Origin: Alistipes provencensis
Lineage (GTDB): Bacteria; Bacteroidota; Bacteroidia; Bacteroidales; Rikenellaceae
DNA: 64,000 nucleotides
NCBI RefSeq assembly: GCF_900083545.1
Contig: NZ_LT559262.1
Span: forward strand, 1,588,397 to 1,652,396
Direction of reading: 5' to 3'
Below the pieces are notes generated by a model. That model was not told where the DNA came from. It saw nothing but the letters and a program-made list of their open reading frames with translations, and made no database searches. Below, piece after piece: positions 60,649 through 64,000 of this stretch (its first letter is position 1; every line of letters begins with the position of its first letter). Made by a program: the position numbers and the translations under genes.

Positions 60649-62180
60649 TCGAAACGGATGTTTTCGGTGAAACGGATCTTGGCGCCGAGGTCGTCGAGCG
60701 AGCGGACGGGACGGCCGCCGATCGTGACGTTGCTGAACGTCAGGCTGTCGATCGTGTGGTCGGCGTCCAGCCCGGCAATCTCGGCGGGGCGCGGGAAGAC
60801 CGTGGCGAAGTCGCAGTTGCGGATCATGACGTTGCGGATCTGCCCTTTGCCGTGGCGTTCCGAGATTTTGAAGTGGATCGGGCGGCGCTGGCTGTCGGGA
60901 TAGTTGCGTTCGATGCGGTTGTTTGAGAAGGTGATGTTCTCGAACAGCGCCCCGTCGTTGCAGTAGAGCGCCAGCGCGCGGTCGCACTCGACGACGTCGT
61001 TGTCCTCGAAGAGAATGTCGGACATGTGCGCGGCCTTGGTTTCGGTGCCCACCTTGAGCGACGACTTGCGTGTCAGGAAGACGCAGCCCCGCACGACGAT
61101 GTTTCGCAGGTCCTTGTTCAGCCCGAGGTTGTTGGTGGTTTTGATGGCCACGTTGTCGTCCGAGCAGTAGGCGAAGCAGTGGTCGATCATCACGTTGGCC
61201 GAGGCGTCGGGGTCGAAACCGTCGGTGTTGGGGACCGTGGCGTCGTTGATGAGCTTCACGTCGCGGATCGTCACGCCGTCCGAGTAATGGATGTGGGTGT
61301 TCCACGCCGCGGGGTCGCGCAACAGGACGCCTTCGATCACCACGTTGCGCGAATTGCGGATGCGGATCAGGTTGGCCGGCTTGCCTTGGGCGCGGAGCGC
61401 GGCCCCGCTGCCGTCGATGATGCCCCGGCCGCGGATCGAAACGTTCTCGGCGCTGTCGACGAGGATCAGGCGGCTGAAAGTCATCCACTCGCCGTTGTCG
61501 GTGTAGCGCTCCTTGTTGTGGATGTGGTCGGCTTCCGGGAGGCCTCCGTCGGTCGGGTAGTCGTCCCGGTTGTCCGACCCCTTGATGATCGCTCCGTCGG
61601 CGAGGTAGATATGCGTGTTGCTGCCGATGCGGAGCGTTCCGGTCGGATAGACCCCGCGCGGGAAGATCAGCGTGCGTCCCGTGGCCGAAGCCTCGTCCAG
61701 CGCGCGTTGCAGGTTGGCGGTCTGGAGCCCGTCGTCCGAAACGAAATCCGCGGCGTTGAGCGTCTGCCCGTCCATCGCCGGAGCCTTCTCGGGCTTGTCG
61801 GCCAGCAGGAACAGCCGGTCGCGGTCGTTCAGGCGCACCACCCACCAGCCTGCGCCGGGAAGGGTGAACCGGGCTTCGCTGCCTTCGACCGAAGCCGCTA
61901 TGCCCCGGGCGGCGGGACTGACCTCGCAGCCGGTGAGCGGCTCGGCGGACTCGATGAGTACGGGGGCGCTGCCGTCGAGTGCGAAATTGACGTAGTAGAT
62001 ATCCTTGTAGGCTTCGACAGGCAGGTCGACGCCGCCGACGGTCACGCGGTAGCGGTCGGTCACGGTGTGGTGTTCGGGCTGTGTCGCCGCTGTCGGCGTG
62101 ACTTTGGCCCCGGTACACGCCGACGCTGCCAGCAGCCATGCCGCCAGCGCCGCGTATACTATGTATCGGGTGGGTTTCAT
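60645..62180 (-). CDS. GH28-type glycoside hydrolase, lipidated
   Basis: A 511-residue lipoprotein enzyme (signal MKPTRYIVYAALAAWLLAAS, lipobox ASAC). Domain order is the same as in the paralogue just downstream: Ig-like domain (about 40-135), then beta-helix with NTDGFDPDAS (about 317), YCSDDNVAIKT (about 340) and LKVGTETKA. The lipobox is the main difference from its paralogue and would place it on the cell surface or periplasmic face, whereas the second enzyme would be soluble. It is one base away from the GH2 gene, and the three are surely translated from one message. Confidence 0.87.
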   Translation of the reverse strand: MKPTRYIVYAALAAWLLAASACTGAKVTPTAATQPEHHTVTDRYRVTVGGVDLPVEAYKDIYYVNFALDGSAPVLIESAEPLTGCEVSPAARGIAASVEGSEARFTLPGAGWWVVRLNDRDRLFLLADKPEKAPAMDGQTLNAADFVSDDGLQTANLQRALDEASATGRTLIFPRGVYPTGTLRIGSNTHIYLADGAIIKGSDNRDDYPTDGGLPEADHIHNKERYTDNGEWMTFSRLILVDSAENVSIRGRGIIDGSGAALRAQGKPANLIRIRNSRNVVIEGVLLRDPAAWNTHIHYSDGVTIRDVKLINDATVPNTDGFDPDASANVMIDHCFAYCSDDNVAIKTTNNLGLNKDLRNIVVRGCVFLTRKSSLKVGTETKAAHMSDILFEDNDVVECDRALALYCNDGALFENITFSNNRIERNYPDSQRRPIHFKISERHGKGQIRNVMIRNCDFATVFPRPAEIAGLDADHTIDSLTFSNVTIGGRPVRSLDDLGAKIRFTENIRFE

Positions 62181-62181
62181 C

Positions 62182-64000
62182 TTACAGTTTCTTGTCGGGG
62201 AATTTCTTCGAGGTCAGGGCCTTGAATTCGGGGATCAGGACCACGCTGTTGGGCTTCACGGTGTAGGAGTCGGTGCGGGTCTTGGTCTTCTTGTTGCGGA
62301 TGCTCTTGAACGTCACCGACGGGTTGATGGCCGTGATGAGTTTGTAGGCCCGCTTCTGGGCGTCCTTGTCCAGCGTGCCGAGCTCGGGGCGGACGAGAGC
62401 CGCGATGGCTTTCAGGTCCGTGCCCTCGACGGTGCGCAACTCCTTCGCCGCACTTTTTTCGCCGGTCCAGACCGCTTCGCCGCCCTCGGGAATACGGTCG
62501 ATGAGTTCGCAGACGGCCATGTAGTTCATGTCCTTGCCGTCGCGCACGATCATCTTCGCATAGTAGTTGGTCATGTAGTCGACGTAGGCTTCCGGCAGCC
62601 GCTTCGACGCCAAGTGCTTGGTGATGGCGCGCGAGACATTGTACTGGCCGGCGATGAAGTTGTAGTCATCGGCCACGATGTAGCCCCGGTCGCCGGTGTA
62701 ACGGGCCGTCGAGGCGAGGATCGTCGAGAAAGCGTCGAGCATGTAGCGGAACTCGGGCGTCGAGGTGTCGATGCCGGGGTTCTGCTCCTTGATGAACGCT
62801 TGGGTGAGCGCACGGAACTCCTGCTGGCGGGCGATCGGGAACGATACTTCGCCGGGGAAAAGGCGCATTTCCTCGGGTGCCGTGACGAAGTTGGCCTGCG
62901 AGGCGTTGACGGCCACATGCTGGCGGCCCTCCCAGCTCAGACGGGGTTCGGTGATGCCCGGCAGCGGCGCGGGATCGACATAGTCGACCACTTCGACGGT
63001 CGCCGAGGCCGATCTGAGGCCCGTCGCCGAGGCGGTGACGGTCACCGTGCCCGTCTTGCCGACGGCGCGGATGAGGTTGATGACCGGAGCGTCGATGTAC
63101 ATCGTGCCTTCGTACTCCTCGTGCTTGTCGCGGTCGCTGATGTAGACGTCAGGACCGATGAGCGCCGCGGGGCCTTCGACATGGAATTTGAGCGTGTTGT
63201 TCGCGCCGTAGACGTGTACGCCCTCCTTGTCCACGATATCTACCTTGAACTCGACGATGTTGTCCGCCGTGGACATCATCTTCTCCGCCGACAGTTTGAT
63301 CGTCAGCGCCGCGGGTTCGCCCGACATCACGACGCGGTCCTTCACGACCGTGCCGTTGCGGTGCGTGGCGACGGCTTCGATCGTGCCGCGCTCGACGGCC
63401 ACGTCGGGGAATTCGACGCAGAAATCGTTGCTGACGTCGGGTTTCTTCTCCCCGACCTTTTTGCCGTTGACGTAGAGCTCGACCTTCGCGCAGTTGGAGT
63501 CCACGGTGATGAGCTTCTTCTGCCCGACGTACTGCGAACGCCAGAAATGCGGCTGGATATGAACCATCGGCGTGCGCGAGAAGTTGGCCTGCCAGAGATA
63601 GTAGACGTATTTGGGTGTGCGCCAACTGTCGACCCAGCCTTTGGGGTTGACGTGTTTGAGCGGTGCGCCGACGTATTCGCGGTCGGCGCCGTGGTCGGCA
63701 TAGAGCCAGACGGTGCCGTTGTGCTCCGAGATGGGTTTCTTGGGGTTACGCGAGACTTTGTGCTGCCAATACTCCGTGCCGGCCCACTGGCTGTCGGAAG
63801 GTTCGAGATTCATGTCGTCCTTGTCGTACCAGCCGCGGATGGTGCAGCGCAGGTAGCTCTCGACGGGCATCTCCTTGTCGGTGTGCTTGCAGAACTCGGG
63901 GTTGTACGAGTCGTTGTAGGGCTGGCGCACGGTGATGATGCGCGTGGGGTCCTCCTCGGCGGCGTAGCGCGAGTCGCAGGCGTGGTCGGTCTCGTTGCCC
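62182..64000 (-). CDS. GH2-family beta-glycosidase, C-terminal part
   Basis: The gene runs off the right edge; about 605 codons are seen. The first visible residues GNETDHACDSRY contain the GNE acid/base motif of GH2. The barrel continues with TIRGWYDKDDMNLEPSDSQW and SWRTPKYVYYLWQANFSRTP, and is followed by Ig-like domains (GQKKLITVDSNCAKVELYVN and GEPAALTIKLSAEKMMSTAD) as in BIG and DUF4982-type tails of Bacteroides galactosidases. The extra C-terminal region from about 62200 to 62900 has no recognised family. It would remove terminal galactose or a related sugar from pectin side chains, which is inferred from context. Confidence 0.82.
   Translation of the reverse strand, partial: GNETDHACDSRYAAEEDPTRIITVRQPYNDSYNPEFCKHTDKEMPVESYLRCTIRGWYDKDDMNLEPSDSQWAGTEYWQHKVSRNPKKPISEHNGTVWLYADHGADREYVGAPLKHVNPKGWVDSWRTPKYVYYLWQANFSRTPMVHIQPHFWRSQYVGQKKLITVDSNCAKVELYVNGKKVGEKKPDVSNDFCVEFPDVAVERGTIEAVATHRNGTVVKDRVVMSGEPAALTIKLSAEKMMSTADNIVEFKVDIVDKEGVHVYGANNTLKFHVEGPAALIGPDVYISDRDKHEEYEGTMYIDAPVINLIRAVGKTGTVTVTASATGLRSASATVEVVDYVDPAPLPGITEPRLSWEGRQHVAVNASQANFVTAPEEMRLFPGEVSFPIARQQEFRALTQAFIKEQNPGIDTSTPEFRYMLDAFSTILASTARYTGDRGYIVADDYNFIAGQYNVSRAITKHLASKRLPEAYVDYMTNYYAKMIVRDGKDMNYMAVCELIDRIPEGGEAVWTGEKSAAKELRTVEGTDLKAIAALVRPELGTLDKDAQKRAYKLITAINPSVTFKSIRNKKTKTRTDSYTVKPNSVVLIPEFKALTSKKFPDKKL

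Noticed and set aside
60649..62139. Extension of the downstream GH28 frame to 973 codons
   Set aside because: The added part is a shadow of the upstream GH28 gene; the real start is the ATGA overlap with a signal peptide.
1..64000. CRISPR arrays, prophage structural genes and rRNA
   Set aside because: No regularly spaced repeats, no capsid, tail or terminase-like products and no rRNA sequence were seen.

Overview
The window is chromosomal DNA from a GC-rich member of the Bacteroidales, most likely an Alistipes-like gut bacterium (Rikenellaceae). The evidence is two SusC/SusD pairs, many secreted glycan-degrading enzymes, a TamL/TamB pair, a FadL-type porin, a eukaryote-like ProRS, and promoters of the Bacteroidota form TAnnTTTG. 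The genus is inferred from general resemblance only. No rRNA or replication origin is present; there is one tRNA gene.

Layout. (1) 1-7521: housekeeping genes, namely a TamL-like/TamB outer-membrane module, a cobyric acid synthase (CobQ) with an odd N-terminus, and a divergent PP-loop ATPase. (2) About 7.6-13.1 kb: an AT-rich defence island with two type II restriction-modification systems. One is an MvaI/BcnI-family endonuclease with a controller protein and a divergent N4-cytosine-type methylase. The other is a putative endonuclease convergent with a C5-cytosine methylase. The island abuts a tRNA-Ser(CGA) gene. (3) 13.2-17.96 kb: a W/G-rich lipoprotein, a FadL-family porin and proS. (4) 18012-37871: a 19.8-kb integrative element. 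It has a tyrosine recombinase, a truncated mobilisation protein with inverted repeats beside it, and a complete polysaccharide utilisation locus as cargo: AraC regulator, MFS sugar porter, DUF5107/TPR protein, GH2 enzyme, SusC, SusD, DUF1735/F5-8C lipoprotein and a metallophosphoesterase lipoprotein. A 17-bp direct repeat bounds the element. Outside it lie two 52-bp arms that are near-perfect reverse complements, so the element appears to have inserted into the loop of a large palindrome just after proS. (5) 38-42 kb: CDF cation exporter, ECF-type sigma factor, a small acidic ORF, a VOC protein, a DUF488 protein, a cystatin-like lipoprotein and an HdeD-like membrane protein. (6) 42.2-64 kb: a second utilisation locus, with SusC/SusD on the plus strand, then after the DNA repair gene tag a ten-gene minus-strand block (GH105, a rhamnogalacturonan-lyase-like propeller, three GH28-type enzymes, an STN-domain esterase, Ig-like and leucine-rich surface proteins, and a GH2 enzyme running off the end). 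The enzyme set points to pectin, probably rhamnogalacturonan.

The observations most worth following are the split-palindrome integration site with its mobile glycan locus, the cystatin-like lipoprotein (all three contact elements of eukaryotic stefins in order), the paired controller-protein operators, the CobO-like remnant in front of CobQ, and the STN-esterase fusion.
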